Below are positions 32,534 to 44,065 of a DNA stretch of 64,000 nucleotides, piece by piece (position 1 is the first letter of the stretch; each line of letters starts with the position of its first letter). A program made the position numbers and the translations under genes. The stretch covers positions 2,790,001 through 2,854,000 of the forward strand of contig JACAAK010000001.1 of the NCBI GenBank assembly GCA_025093985.1. Reading direction: 5' to 3'. The stretch is from Calvatia gigantea (lineage: Eukaryota; Basidiomycota; Agaricomycetes; Agaricales; Lycoperdaceae). Under the pieces are notes generated by a model. The model was given only the letters and a program-made list of their open reading frames with translations. It searched no databases and was not told the origin of the DNA.

Positions 32534-34861
32534 ATGTTATTCGGACTCTTCGAACGCAGCCCTCGAAATGTCGACGACCTCCAAAGGATACAAGATAAGG
32601 TTGCATTCAAATTAGCTCACAGTCATATGAAACAAGTCGCCAAGGAAATCAGACAAGATTTCCGCCAACGGTTCAGATCACGCAATGGTCAACCACGAAA
32701 CTTTGGACAGCGAGCCCTGTACCTTCAACCACACGGTGACAACGTCGTGGCTTGCGACGCTACGGGAAACATTCAAGGGATAGTAGAGAGACCTCCGGGG
32801 GTCATGCCGTCAGGTCCAGGCCATCAACCTCATTCTGCGGCGCCCACCAATCTCGGAAATGACTATGTGCTTGGGCAGCAAGTTCAGAATATCAATACGT
32901 TTCAACCGGGAGCAATCGGGGGTTCCGTGGGCGTATCCAGGAATGGGGACTATAGGCTCACGGAACAGGTTGCTCGTACGATTGACACCCCGCAAATGTC
33001 TGAACTGCACCCAGGAAGATTCTTCGTGCCCGGGAGGGTTAGTGAACGTCTTCCAGTGCTACAACCAACCCCTGCCAGTCATCTCACGCTTCCTTCGCCT
33101 CCCCCTTCTGCGGAACCTAGCTTGTATCCAAGATCTCGACCTGCCTCACGGAATCATGACACAGTATCTCTCTCGAGCACTAACCAGATCTCAATAAATG
33201 GAGAAGCTCCTCAACCAGTCCAGGCTTCAGCTATGTCATCACAACATCGTCGGGTCTTTTCTGCTCCGCCAGGCGTTCCGACTTCAGGAGGATTGTCATC
33301 GCTCCAACTGTTTACTATCACCACAGCCGCTTATGGTTCCTTTTGAACAGGATGCACCTAGTGCCCTCGACTCTCCAAGCACATTACACCCAAACTCACC
33401 AATACCGCAAGATACTGCAATTGATTCACAATCTAGGCCTGTTTCTTCTATCGCCCAACTCAACGTTTCTCCAGGCCAGGAGGACACGTCGCCGCACCGA
33501 AGGATCTCGAATTTCCCGCAAGGCCTTCCTTCCCCAACGCACCCCAACCTTAGGCGACCGTTTCTTAGTCCTTTCCCTGAAGTCGCTACTACTTATGATC
33601 AAATTGGACCTGATGAAGCGACCAGAGCATTTATTGACAAACTTAACAGTATGGGCCCTCCCCGGAACCAACCACGAAACCTGGAACCGACTAGGTACCC
33701 GAGCCGAGCGCCTTTGACCCGCCCAGTAGAGGATTCAAATGATTCGACCATGGAAGCTTTGCGAGCTTGGAGCATTACTCTGTGTGAGATGCTCTGGGAA
33801 CAAACAACGAGATGGAACCCAGAGAATGACCTTTCAGAGGCTTATGCTAAGTTGTTTGCGGTCCTCGCGGGTCTTTCCTCTGCCCTGGATGCGGCCCATT
33901 ATGTGCCGTTTCAAGTGTTACTGGATACAATGAGGTCAGTGAATTCCCTTCGCCGCAAGCTTACAGCTTATTCCATTCTGTAGGAGCTTGCAAAGGTTTT
34001 GTTTCGAGATGCACAGGCCACGAACGCAGCAAGATCAACTCGCGTTCTTGATAGACCTTTCACAAGGTATCAAAGATCTGACAGCAGAACTACAAGTACG
34101 TTTCGTGATTTTCAAGGGAGAGAGCAAACTTACAGTACCTTAGGCTGCTTTCACCTCGCCTACGACTAGCCCCAACTTGGTGAGGTCGTCAACTCACTTC
34201 TGGTCCGCGAGGAGTGGCGGTACTGGATACCAAGGAGCCACAGTGACCAGTAGTCCCGCGCAACCGGCCGCAATCAGGGACAGCCGATATCCAGTCGACG
34301 ATAGGAGCCCTCCGACAGACAATTCTTTCTCTCCTATATCTCAGGCTACTTCACACAGGTTATCGTACGCAGACACTCCTCGATTTGGAGGAAACGGACT
34401 GGCAGATGAAGGGTCTGCGAGAAATGACCGCACCAATCCTGCAGCAGAGGAAGGGGGCCACTGGGGCTGTGTCCCATACCGACAACCTATTGAATAGCTT
34501 GACGGAGAACGAGACACCGTTATCCCAAATGCGCATGGTACAAACGCCTCAGGGTAGTTTTGCAGTACCGAGTCCTCCCCAGGATTCTTCTGCAGGTGGA
34601 AATCCCTCGGTAATCGGTTCCACCGCCGTTGCCATGTCCGCAGTTCCCCCCGTTCCGATGGGTGCCTCCTCTGTCCCTGTTGTGGCTGCTCCTGCTCCAA
34701 TTCCGTCGCTTGCGACTCCAGTCCCATTATCTGCAGATATCCTAGTACAACATCCACATCCTGAGCGCAACTACCGACAAGCAGAGTTTATGGCGTCTCC
34801 GAGGTGGTCAGCACGCCTTCGTCTGGCGAACCTCTTGAACCTGTCTCCATTCCGGAAGTAG
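32534..34861 (+). CDS. Unknown protein A: disordered, with a central helical segment
   Basis: I do not recognise this protein. It starts MLFGLFERSPRNVDDLQRIQ with a charged helical stretch (HMKQVAKEIRQDFRQRFRSR). A long Pro/Ser/Gln-rich disordered part follows. A helical domain includes STMEALRAWSITLCEMLWEQ, EAYAKLFAVLAGLSSALDAA and, after an intron at about 33932-33983, QDQLAFLIDLSQGIKDLTAE. A second disordered tail ends RWSARLRLANLLNLSPFRK. The frame moves by one base near 33270-33330, where a short intron is also possible. It moves again near 34450-34465, beside a run of five G, where no intron fits. It could be a real gene with a consensus error or a decaying one. Confidence 0.5.
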
Positions 34862-35788
34862 ACACGGCTGTGCAGGAATAGACCTTATGTTATGGTCATT
34901 GGATAATGCCTTGTGATTTCTACTACACGTCATGATACCCAGATGTACTTAATTGACGTTATGAGTTTGGACTCTTGATACAATACGAGTGTGGACCAGA
35001 TCGCTACTATCACTCGCGCATTATAGTGAGAACGTTGGCGCAATTGCGCACCGCTCTACTACACTGCAAGTGTGGGCAGTGGGTGGGGGGGATCTCTTGC
35101 GGGCTTGGTGGAGCTGCGTCACCTCTCTCAAGTATATTTCGGAGTTTAAATTCTACAGCTTCTTAGCCATAAAAGGCTACGTTCCTACCTTTTGGAAAAC
35201 ACACTGTTGCACAGTCCATTCTTTTCCCCCCATAGATGTTGCCGTTGCGTCGTTGCACAACCGACGCACGGTGGCTCGTGTATGCGCAAGCTGCGGGTAA
35301 CGTTGAGGAGAAGTAAAAGAAACAAAGACCTCTAGAAGTAACCAGACAATGGAGGCAGTGCCAGGTGGGCGGCCGGCTGCCGTGCCCAGGTGATCGAGGT
35401 GTGTTCCATTCCCAAGTATCATGAGAAGGTGGTCCAAGCACAAGGAAGACGCGACCCTGAATCCCCCAGTGATTGATTGGAAAATGTTGCTTTGAATCCC
35501 GCACCTGCCATCTTGTAATCCAGGCTCTTTACGAGTAAATTCTACTTCACATATTTGTGTTTTCTGCGCGACGATGCGAGAGATTGTGTCATGGGAGGGA
35601 CTTGAAATTATCGAATACTGACCTATATTAAGAAGTTTGACAGAATTTTAAAAGCGGATCAAGTCAAACGTTACAAGTCCGATCATCTCAGTTGCGCTCC
35701 ACTCTTACAACAGCTCTTCTCAACTTTTGGACCGCGGCGGCAACACGTCGCATCGGCTCTGATTAATGATTCACTTTCTATCATAGCC
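34862..35788. other. Intergenic between unknown genes A and B
   Basis: About 930 bp without supportable coding on either strand; I see no repeats of note. Confidence 0.5.
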
Positions 35789-37183
35789 ATGCCCATTCCA
35801 GGGCTCGATAACGATAAAAGCCCGCCCACGCTCCCCCAGTTCTGCAGGAACAACCTGCCTACCTCTTTCCCTTCAAATGATCTGCAAAAGACTGTTCAGG
35901 CCGAGGGCGGTACCCCAAACTGATACTGCAATAGCAGAACTCAACATCGCGGCCCGAAACAGAGCTTTATGTCTCTTGTCGACCCGCATAGACGAACTTT
36001 GGGGTGAACTTGCCAGGGCGCCTCGTCCTCCCCAGTCACCAGTTCTTGCTCAACAATTTGCTCCTCCTCAACCCTTCCTTAATCTGCAAGCTCAACCACC
36101 CCCACCTGTAGGCGAACATAATTGGCATAGACAAAGCCCTAGATCATCCCAGGGATCGGCAAATTCTACGATTCCTGAATGGACCCCTACTCTGGCCTCC
36201 CGTTCTCCAACCAGAATTCGGAACCACACTAGCTTTACCTCTCCCAGGGTTCCTGTTACATGTTTGCAAGACCCTCGTGCGCAATTGCAGCAACAGCAGG
36301 GCCTATTCCATCAGGTCAACCGGCCAGTCGGACAAGAAGTTCTCCTCGCAACGCACGGCCTCCAAGAAACATACCCCTTCCCACTGCGTCACCATCCCTT
36401 CCTCCTGCTTCCCTTGATGAACCTGTACCATTTGCTCAACCAAGTATCGACACAAGCCAAGCTAAGGATGTGCTGTACACAAGCTCCGGCTTGCTCCTCA
36501 ATTTTCCCATCATTGAACAAACATTTCCAAGGGAGCCATCAGCTTTGTTTGCAGACACAAAAAGCTATCCTGACTCGCAGATGGAATCAATTGAAACAGA
36601 GCACCTCCGTGCTTTCGGCCAAGTTACAAAAATGTATCAACAGGATTGGTCAGGAGAACCTGGTATACTCCGTTACTGAGCAATCTTTGCACAATGATGA
36701 CTTACGCTTGACTTGGTCCACTTAGGACACTGAAGGGCGCAGGCGATGCCGAGATCACTTGCTTGAACTACAGCACCTCCTTCATGAACGCAGCGAGTAT
36801 TTGGACGGACCCAATGCCGCGCGATTCAACTTAAGGATGCAACTTTTTAATCAGTAAGTCGAGTTCGACGTAACCGGGAGGGCAGGCGCTGACGGCGAAA
36901 TAGGGCCTTGAAGGGGCTAGCCGACAGATTACACGAGGCACATACCACGGCTGATCTTGAAGCGTATTGTATGGAGTTACTGCCCTCCTTTGAAAGTTTT
37001 GCTCGGGTGTCGGAGTCATGGGTGAGTGCGGCCTTCCGTTATCAAGCTGTATGCTCATTGATCTGCTGTAGTTATGCTGCCGTTAGTGGAAGGTCTCCTT
37101 CTGTTGAGAGCTCCGTCGCAGTTAACAATATTGACGACGCTGGGGATGTCTGCTCGTATTTAAATGGGTCTCCCCATGCGTAG
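35789..37183 (+). CDS. Unknown protein B: disordered, with helical C-terminal part
   Basis: I do not recognise this protein. The most upstream good start gives MPIPGLDNDKSPPTLPQFC. The frame then shifts by one surplus base near 35910-35920, beside CCCC, to reach DTAIAELNIAARNRALCLLS and TRIDELWGELARAP. A Pro/Ser/Gln-rich middle follows. A further frame change near 36250-36300 may be a short intron. The helical part has ETEHLRAFGQVTKMYQQDW, HLLELQHLLHERSEYLDG and LFNQALKGLADRLHEAH. The end at 37183 assumes read-through after FARVSESW. Architecture (disordered, then helical) resembles gene A next door, but I see no clear sequence identity. A start at 35877 is the alternative. Confidence 0.42.
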
Positions 37184-37600
37184 GAATGATTTCCCGGTTA
37201 TGGGGGACGTGGTATCATTCAGACTGCATATCTTCATTCTTACATTCTATTCGTATACCACTTTGATAAATATTCTAGTCTTTCCCCGACTATGTACCGT
37301 AGAGGATCTAGAGACGACCTCTGTAGTTGTTCTATTTCGATCATCAACTTATCCTGAATTTAGTCACGGGACTTAAAAAAAATCTTGCACAGATGGAAGC
37401 ACTCCATTATTGTTTCAAGGTTGTCTTCCTCGTTGATTCCGACAACCGCACGCCTTTGGTTTCCAAGGCGTATGAGTATACCTGACAACACGAATCTATT
37501 CGTACAGCTGAGACGATCTTCGAGAAACCATATTCCGCTTATCCCCCTCCCCGCTCAATATCAGTTTCGCCAGAACATCGTTAGGTTGATTCAAACCGCT
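37184..37600. other. Intergenic between unknown gene B and pseudouridine synthase
   Basis: About 420 bp, AT-rich in its first half. Short open frames exist but none shows a motif. It should hold the 3' UTR of gene B and the synthase promoter. Confidence 0.45.
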
Positions 37601-39871
37601 ATGGCGGAAACGGACGTGCATCAGACCCGAAAAGCAAACGTGTCATCTTCTGGGCTGAAAAAGGTTGCTCCGTATTGGTATCCCTATACCACCATGGCCA
37701 AGATGCGCTGGCTAGGTCGCGAACTACTCGAGGTTGTTTCGACGGAATTTAGGGATAGATCAATGGAATATTATGTGAGTTCAGATGGGGATGAACTATG
37801 GTATATTTACCAATGGAACGCAGCAGTTATGCGCTGGAATCCGGAGTGACGACAGTAAACGGCAAGATAGCTAAACCGGACACGGTGCTGAAGGATGGGG
37901 ATCGGATAGAGTGAGATACTGTTTGCACATAGCGGGTTTGCACTGGCTGAACTATCATTAGGAATGTCGTGCATCGACATGAACCCCCAGTTTCCTCACG
38001 GCCTGTCAAAATCCTCCACCGCGACGTTGACCGCGAATTCATAGTAGTTGATAAACCTGGCAGTATCGTTCGTTCGTTAACTCTTCTCCCACAAACCAGC
38101 TCAATTCTGATCGGTTCTCTTCTCCAGCCCGTCCACGCTTCGGGGAGATATTATAAAAATACGTTAATCGAAATTCTCGTAAATGAATTTGGGTTCTCGA
38201 GGGTCTATCGTAGGTGTCCGTTTCTTTCTTACCAAGTCAGCGTCTGTGTTGAAGATCCCTGTCAGCTACCAATAGATTAGATCGCCTTACCTCGGGATTG
38301 ATGATAATCCCGCTGTCTGCTGACTGCGCACGCAATTTAACAACCGAATTTGTCGCTGGTACTGTCCAGAAAGAATATGTCGCCCGCTGCAAGGGTCGCT
38401 TTCCGGAGTAAGTGCGAATTAGACCGGGAAGCATTGTATTTATCTCCTCATTTTGTCCTCGTTCTGTCCCAGAAAAGAAATCCTGTGTGAGCAGCCGTTA
38501 TTGACAGTGGACAGACAGATGGGGCTAAACATCGTACACCCGGAGGGAAAGGTACGCTTTTATCTGTTGAGTCCTCCGACTCGGCCAGACCAACCCTTTA
38601 TCATAAAGCCAGCAAAAACCATCTTTAACCTGATTCGGTACGACGCCAATACTAATAGCAGCGTTGTACAGTGTAGGCTCCTTTTCACTCACGCTCAGCC
38701 GAATAACTACTCAATCTTCTCATAGGTCGGCCATTAACCGGACGCTGTAAGTACATACCTTCACCGCACAAGAGCCCACTCGGACGTGGTATAACTTTCA
38801 CGTTTTATCCTGCCGGTAGCCCATCAGATCCGTGTACACCTTCAGTTCTTGGGCCATCCAATTGCCAATGATCCAGTATATTCCGAAGAGAGGATCTGGG
38901 TATGTGTCTCATCCCGTCCCTGAGTTTGCGCTTTTCGAGAACATCGTCTCATAGCTCCATTCTTCATAGGGTGGGAATCTAGGCAAAGGTGGAATTGACA
39001 CAAGGCCGAGCGAAGAGAGGTCCGCCCCAGCCCCACCTGAACATTTACAAACTCAAGTTGAGGATCAAGGAAACCCTGAGTCTTTGTGGAGAGATCCCGG
39101 GGCCGATCATCATCAAGATGGCGCAGGTGCACTTGTGCCCACAAAGGCCAAATTGCTGCCCCGTGAGACAGGACAGGACATAGGCATGGGGTCACCTGTA
39201 CCCCTCTCAAAGGAAGCCGTTCAAGTTATCACTCAGCTTCGTAATATGAAGGTACGGTGCTTCTCTTTCCTCCCCCTTCATTTCCGGGGGATATAGATCA
39301 GATATTAACCGAACACGATGCTCACATGCCTAACTTAGGATGAAGACGAAGATTGGAGCCGATGGAGAGATGTCATCTTCCGCGCTAAAGGAGCATTGTC
39401 GCCGCCCAACTTGACAGTGAGGCCACCTCCGCCCCAAAACCGCAGGAAGAGGGGAGGAAATGCTGAATTTACCGCTGGAGGAAATAGTATTATCTTCATC
39501 TAGGGTCTCGTCTGATTCATCGACACCGGCGCCCGTACTCAGGCCGGATTCATCATCGGGATCCTCATCCACAGCGGCACCAACCCCTTCTGCTGCCGCG
39601 AATCTAATTGCCGCTGGACAGCCTTCACAACTTACGACTGAAGAAGCATTAGAAAAGATCGCGCAAATGGAACCACTCCCCGATCCCAACACTATCATCC
39701 CAGTCGGATAACTCGTATTGTCCAGAATGTTATCTACCCCTCCATCCTGACCCGAATCCGGAGAAACTGTATATCTTCTTACACGCGCTGAAGTATACGA
39801 CGAGTTTGGGGTCTTACGAGACTGGGATGCCAGAGTGGGCTGCTGAAGGTTACGAATGGGATCAGTCGTAA
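37601..39871 (+). CDS. RluA-type RNA pseudouridine synthase (Rib2/Pus8-Pus9 like)
   Basis: This family isomerises uridine to pseudouridine, mainly at tRNA position 32. The start at 37601 leads to [20 protein letters not shown] and [10 protein letters not shown], then an S4-like [29 protein letters not shown] and [19 protein letters not shown] come next. [13 protein letters not shown] contains the catalytic Asp. [20 protein letters not shown] is the RluA C-terminal motif. The tail [16 protein letters not shown] with [14 protein letters not shown] matches fungal Rib2/Pus9 proteins; no deaminase domain is seen. About eight introns fit. Three single-base frame gains remain: at the acceptor near 37824, at 39431-39457 among homopolymers, and near 39700-39710. 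Conserved sequence continues past each, so consensus errors are likely. Confidence 0.78.
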
Positions 39872-39947
39872 TGTTTGTCCGGACACATCATGCGAGTATG
39901 CAGTTGATTACAAGGTAGTACGGGTACAAGGGTATGATAATAAATGA

Positions 39948-41053
39948 TTACTACAAGGTAGGGGTGAGCAAGAAGAGCCAGAAGGCAGAGTTGGTGGCTA
40001 CACACCTTGATAAACTTTGACATGAATTTTCTGAAAAGCACGGCCACTTTAGAACCAAATAAACCCAGGTCAAGGAGCAACACGTACTTGTGGAATTCCG
40101 TCCGGAGCAGGTCATTTATAAATTGACCCTGTGGCTTATCACCTGTACTCAATGCCTGGTTCTTGAATATAACGTCTACAAAGCATTGGGAGCGATCAGG
40201 CCCAGCCTATCAAAGAATACACCCAAGCGCTTACCATCATCCCAGCGTTTCTTCACAGAAAATGTTCCGGGCGCCGTCGTATTCAGTCCAGCTGGTGACT
40301 GACCAAGGGCAGCAGCGAGATTCAATAGTGGGTTCGCTGTAGCTATTTCCGCCTCCCTCGTCGCCGCGTCCTTCTCTGACTGCTCTTGTTCTATCTTTGC
40401 CTTTTCCTCTGCCCGCTCACGTTTAATTTTTTCGAGCTCTCGTAGGAGTTCAGCTGTTTCGTCTTCGTCGTCGTCCGACTCTTCCTCTTCACTGCTATAA
40501 GTTCATCAGTTGTCAGTAAATAGAACGAATAACTATATTATTGTCGCACCTCTCATCTTCGTCGTCCTTCGCCTTTTCCTTCCCGTTACTCTTTCCTTCC
40601 CCTTGTTCATTCTCGCTCCCACTTTCCTCATCCTCGTCGTCTTTATCCAACTCCAACGCCTCCTGCAACAACTTTCTCCGCTTATTTACCTCCTCATCGC
40701 CATTATCCACTTGCATACTTACGGCACCATTCTCTGCCTGTGTCGTACTAGGGGCTTCTTCAATAGGCAATGGCGGCTTTCCCTCTGCTTTTCTTTTCTT
40801 ATTCCGTGCCTCTGCTTCTGCTAACAAGAGTTCAGCGCGGAGGTCACGTTTCTTGACCTCGGTCTGTGATGTTTGGCCTACTTGACTAAGGAAATGTGAG
40901 TATGTGTGTAAGTAAGCCGGAATTGAGAAAAAAGACACACCGGAATTTGAGTTTGGTGTGCGAGGCCATGTCGCGCACCGAATATTGCCTTGAGGCACCT
41001 TTGACATCCCTTGCTTGTGCGGGGTCCCATGTCGGTCTATGTGCTGTGGACAT
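39948..41053 (-). CDS. CWC15: Spliceosome component Cwc15/Cwf15
   Basis: Cwc15 belongs to the Prp19/NTC-associated spliceosome core. The start at 41053 gives MSTAHRPTWDPAQARDVKG and ASRQYSVRDMASHTKLKFR, nearly invariant in the family. An intron leads to QTEVKKRDLRAELLLAEAEA, and an acidic Glu/Asp/Ser region follows. A coiled coil (ETAELLRELEKIKRERAEEK) precedes ANPLLNLAAALGQ, VKKRWDDDVIFKNQA and FINDLLRTEFHKKFMSKFIK. An intron at 39951-40005 then brings the stop TAA directly into frame, so the last exon begins with the stop codon. Retaining that intron would add about 45 residues and overlap the convergent synthase gene. The gene is intact. Confidence 0.93.
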
Positions 41054-41605
41054 TTTTGTTCAAAAAGGGAGGACGTTACAGTGAATTCTGTCGGGAATGA
41101 AAGTATGAAGTGTCTCGTTGGGCGCTTGAGTGAGTAACCCAAAAAGTTAAGATATTCCCGTCACGTGCACCAAACGCGCTAGAGGTTTGACGCGTCGCGG
41201 ACGTTACACGCGGTAAACACGAGGCACGATCAGCACAGGGGTCACTTGAAAATCATTGAATCATTATATTTCGTCAGTACTGTGCGTAATCGAGCGTAAA
41301 TAAGGAGCGATTAATGGCCTAGTCGAGGTACAAGTACAGACAGACAAAAAAGCAGGAATTTGTTGTACAAATAGAGCTACGAGTCAACGACAGTGACAAC
41401 AAGAACAAGAGCATTATGAAAGGAGTGCCTAGGGACGGTCTCATGGACCATGGGATATCATGTGCATGGTATAGATAAAACAGAGATGACCAGAAAGAGA
41501 GGCGAATCTAAGATGCAAAAGCAAAGACGAAAGCAAGTATAAAGCACATTTTAGATTGTTCCAGCTCCCCGCTGGTGAGGGAACTCGTTAAGGATGTTGA
41601 CATGT
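41054..41605. other. Intergenic upstream of CWC15
   Basis: About 550 bp between the CWC15 start and the 3' end of the next minus-strand gene. It is purine-rich around 41330-41530. No supportable coding; it should hold the CWC15 promoter and the neighbour's 3' UTR. Confidence 0.45.
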
Positions 41606-43340
41606 TCAATGCTCGCTTCGGCCCTTTCTGCGCGGTGATGCCTTGTGTTTGCGTGCGTGACGCTCTTTGCGTGCTTCTACCTCCGCTTTGTATGCGTTTT
41701 CGAGTTGGGTATGGAGGTGGCGTAGTTTTAGGCGGTCGAACGATGCCTTTTCGAGAGAAAAGATTGATGTAGTGGGCTACATTTAGAAAGAGTCAACGTA
41801 CGTTTAACTTTATTGCTATGTCAGTGTATTTCATTTCGTGCGCGAGGAGTTTGTGGAGTAGTATCTCGAGGTGTCGTTCTGTGAGCTTTTTGCGCGCTTC
41901 GACAAAGCGACGGATGGAGGTCAGTCTTTGTACAGTACTGTTTCATACAACCGTTAGCCGGATGAGAATCACACAAACAGAGAGGGAGAGCGCACGTTCT
42001 AAAAGACATTAATCGGAGCTCAAACTTTTCCTGCCATTCCGCTGTTCGAATGTCCAAGTGCGACTGGGGGATGCTCCTCCGCCTTTCGATGGCGCTCCGC
42101 ACGTCCAACAGAGCTGCCTCTACGCGATACGTCACATCTATATGCTTTCGGACGAAATATACTGTAATTATTCGAAAGAAGTGCTAAGGAGAACAAAAAG
42201 CGAGAGTGAGCTAAGCCGCGAGACAATAAAGCTAGAAAGACGCACGTCTCGGAGGAAATTGACATCTCCAACACCAGTGTTCGCCCACTCTATCATGTCT
42301 ATCAGCATTTGTGTTTCCAGGTCTGGCTCCTCTGGCTCTGGCACAATGGGAGATTTTGCAGGTGGGGGTGGAGGCGCGTCTACGGCAGCCATTGGAGCGT
42401 CCGCCTCTGGCTCTAATTGCACGTCCAATCCTGTTTGACGAGGTCCACTCCTAGGAAAGAAAGCCCTCCCAACGCCAATCTCGCTGAAACCAGGGGAGTT
42501 CACTGTAGTTTTCGGAATGCTGAACGCTGTCCCAGGAGTAAGGACAACCTGTTCAACACGTTTTGGTCTAGGTGGCGGTGAGATATGCGGAGGTAAAGGG
42601 TCAGTTATTTTGAACTTCTCCTGGTTCAGCCCGGCCAATCTATTCTCCTCTTCATCACCCATTAACGAACTCTTTCTTGGAGAAAGGGGTTCTTCATCCA
42701 TACGTCCCTCCTCTTCCTCATCTTCAGCAACCTCTTCAATCTTTCCCGTTCCGCGATAATAGGCCCTCCCAGACGCGTCCCAAGCCCAGGTCCCTTCAAC
42801 ATCATAGTATTCTAGTTCCACAGGTTGTGTTCGCGTCCGACTGCCCGAATAAGCTTGACTTCGGTTTCGATGGGACTGATGGAAGTAGTCAAGCCCAGGA
42901 CTGCGCAAGTCAACCGGTGAGAGGCCTCTTGACGCTGTGGACCCCCCACCACCCCTACCCAGCGGATCTGCTCGTCCCAAACCGTCCATCTGGTCGTCGT
43001 CTGCAAAGAAATTGGAATGATATGTAATGGTGTTCTTGGCGATTAGATGTGTCCGAGTGTCGCTCTCTGGGTTGTAGATTTCTACCATGTCCTTCATTCC
43101 TCCACCTCTGCTCCTTCCTCCCCGGGTGGAGCTGTTGTCAGGTCGAGCGTTTCCGTTCGCTCGCGCGCTGTGCGTGGAACCCAACCAGGAATCTGGTTCG
43201 GAGATGTAGAATCCGTTTGGGGTGGATGCATAAGATGATCTTGTCGTTGCCAAAGTCGCATGGCTCTTCCTCAGTGGAAGTTTTGGTAGTGGTTTTGTCC
43301 TGCTCGACACGCTGGACTCCAGTATCTTCGTTTTGGACAT
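41606..43340 (-). CDS. Unknown protein with long disordered region and C-terminal coiled coil
   Basis: I do not recognise this protein. It starts MSKTKILESSVSSRTKPLPK, then has a Ser/Arg/Gly-rich disordered part. A WW-like or short folded element reads VELEYYDVEGTWAWDASGRA. Acidic and Pro-rich tracts follow, then ETQMLIDMIEWANTGVGDV. After introns come YFVRKHIDVTYRVEAALLDV, SIRRFVEARKKLTERHLEIL and ASFDRLKLRHLHTQLENAYK, which form a probable coiled coil. The basic tail ends RRKGRSEH. Three introns restore the frame. The layout suggests a scaffold or structural protein, but no function can be assigned. Confidence 0.65.
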
Positions 43341-44065
43341 TCACGTGGAGCTCGTAAAAGTACAAAAGTTTATAGCGAGAGTGTATGTTGGATTTGTTCG
43401 TGACAGTTCGTGAATTGATGACGGGCGTGATAGATGTTCAAAGTTTTAATGGGGGAAGTCTGGCAGGTCAACTTTTATTTTGCCCACGCTCCACAACAGC
43501 CGTGTTGATCAACTCGTTCTTGTTCCCCCGCACATAAAAATATACACAACAGGCATGCTGCGTAGCAACACAGCGCTGATCGTCATATAGCAACACACGA
43601 TTGCTCACCCACCAACAATAAAAAACCCATTGTTTAATGTCAATGTTGAATATTTGAATGTTGGTTGTTGAACCCTGTTGAACATTTGAACCAACATCCG
43701 AATCCCGAAACAAACACAACTGTGTACGTTATCCTTCGGAACGGAAAACTCCGAACACTGTCTGTTCGTAAATGAAAAATTGTTTCATGTTATCATCCGC
43801 TAGAAATTTCGAAAATCAGGGTAGGAAACAACAAAAGGGGGTATGTACTATGACAGGCGGAATACAACATATGCAACAACCAATCCCGAACTCACACCAC
43901 ACATCACTTGAGAGACTAAAGCCCAACCGTTTTGACCCATGCCTGACCTAGACCAGAAACTGTAACTCTAGGACACCTATGTCAGTATTCTAGAGCGCAC
44001 GAATGAACAGCCCATACTCACCAAGCATAGACTCCTTCCCATAAATTGACTAAATCACATCCCTA
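43341..44065. other. Intergenic, AT-rich
   Basis: About 725 bp with no supportable gene. The 43600-43700 part is rich in TTGAA/GTTG words and contains the inverted repeat listed separately. Confidence 0.5.
43658..43697. repeat. Inverted repeat / hairpin
   Basis: ATGTTGGTT (43658-43666) is the exact complement of AACCAACAT (43689-43697), with a 22 nt loop that contains two GTTGAAC copies. It may be a repeat remnant or a transcription-related structure. Confidence 0.55.

Noticed and set aside
36831..37058. Antisense frame over unknown gene B
   Set aside because: It is a shadow of the plus-strand helical region, with no motif.
37395..37600. N-terminal extension of the pseudouridine synthase upstream of 37601
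   Set aside because: The frame is open but has no family-like sequence, and a good ATG at 37601 precedes the conserved start.
39862..40152. Longer C-terminus of CWC15 read through the last intron
   Set aside because: The family ends shortly after FMSKFIK, and a clean GT-AG intron brings TAA directly in frame; kept only as a retention possibility.
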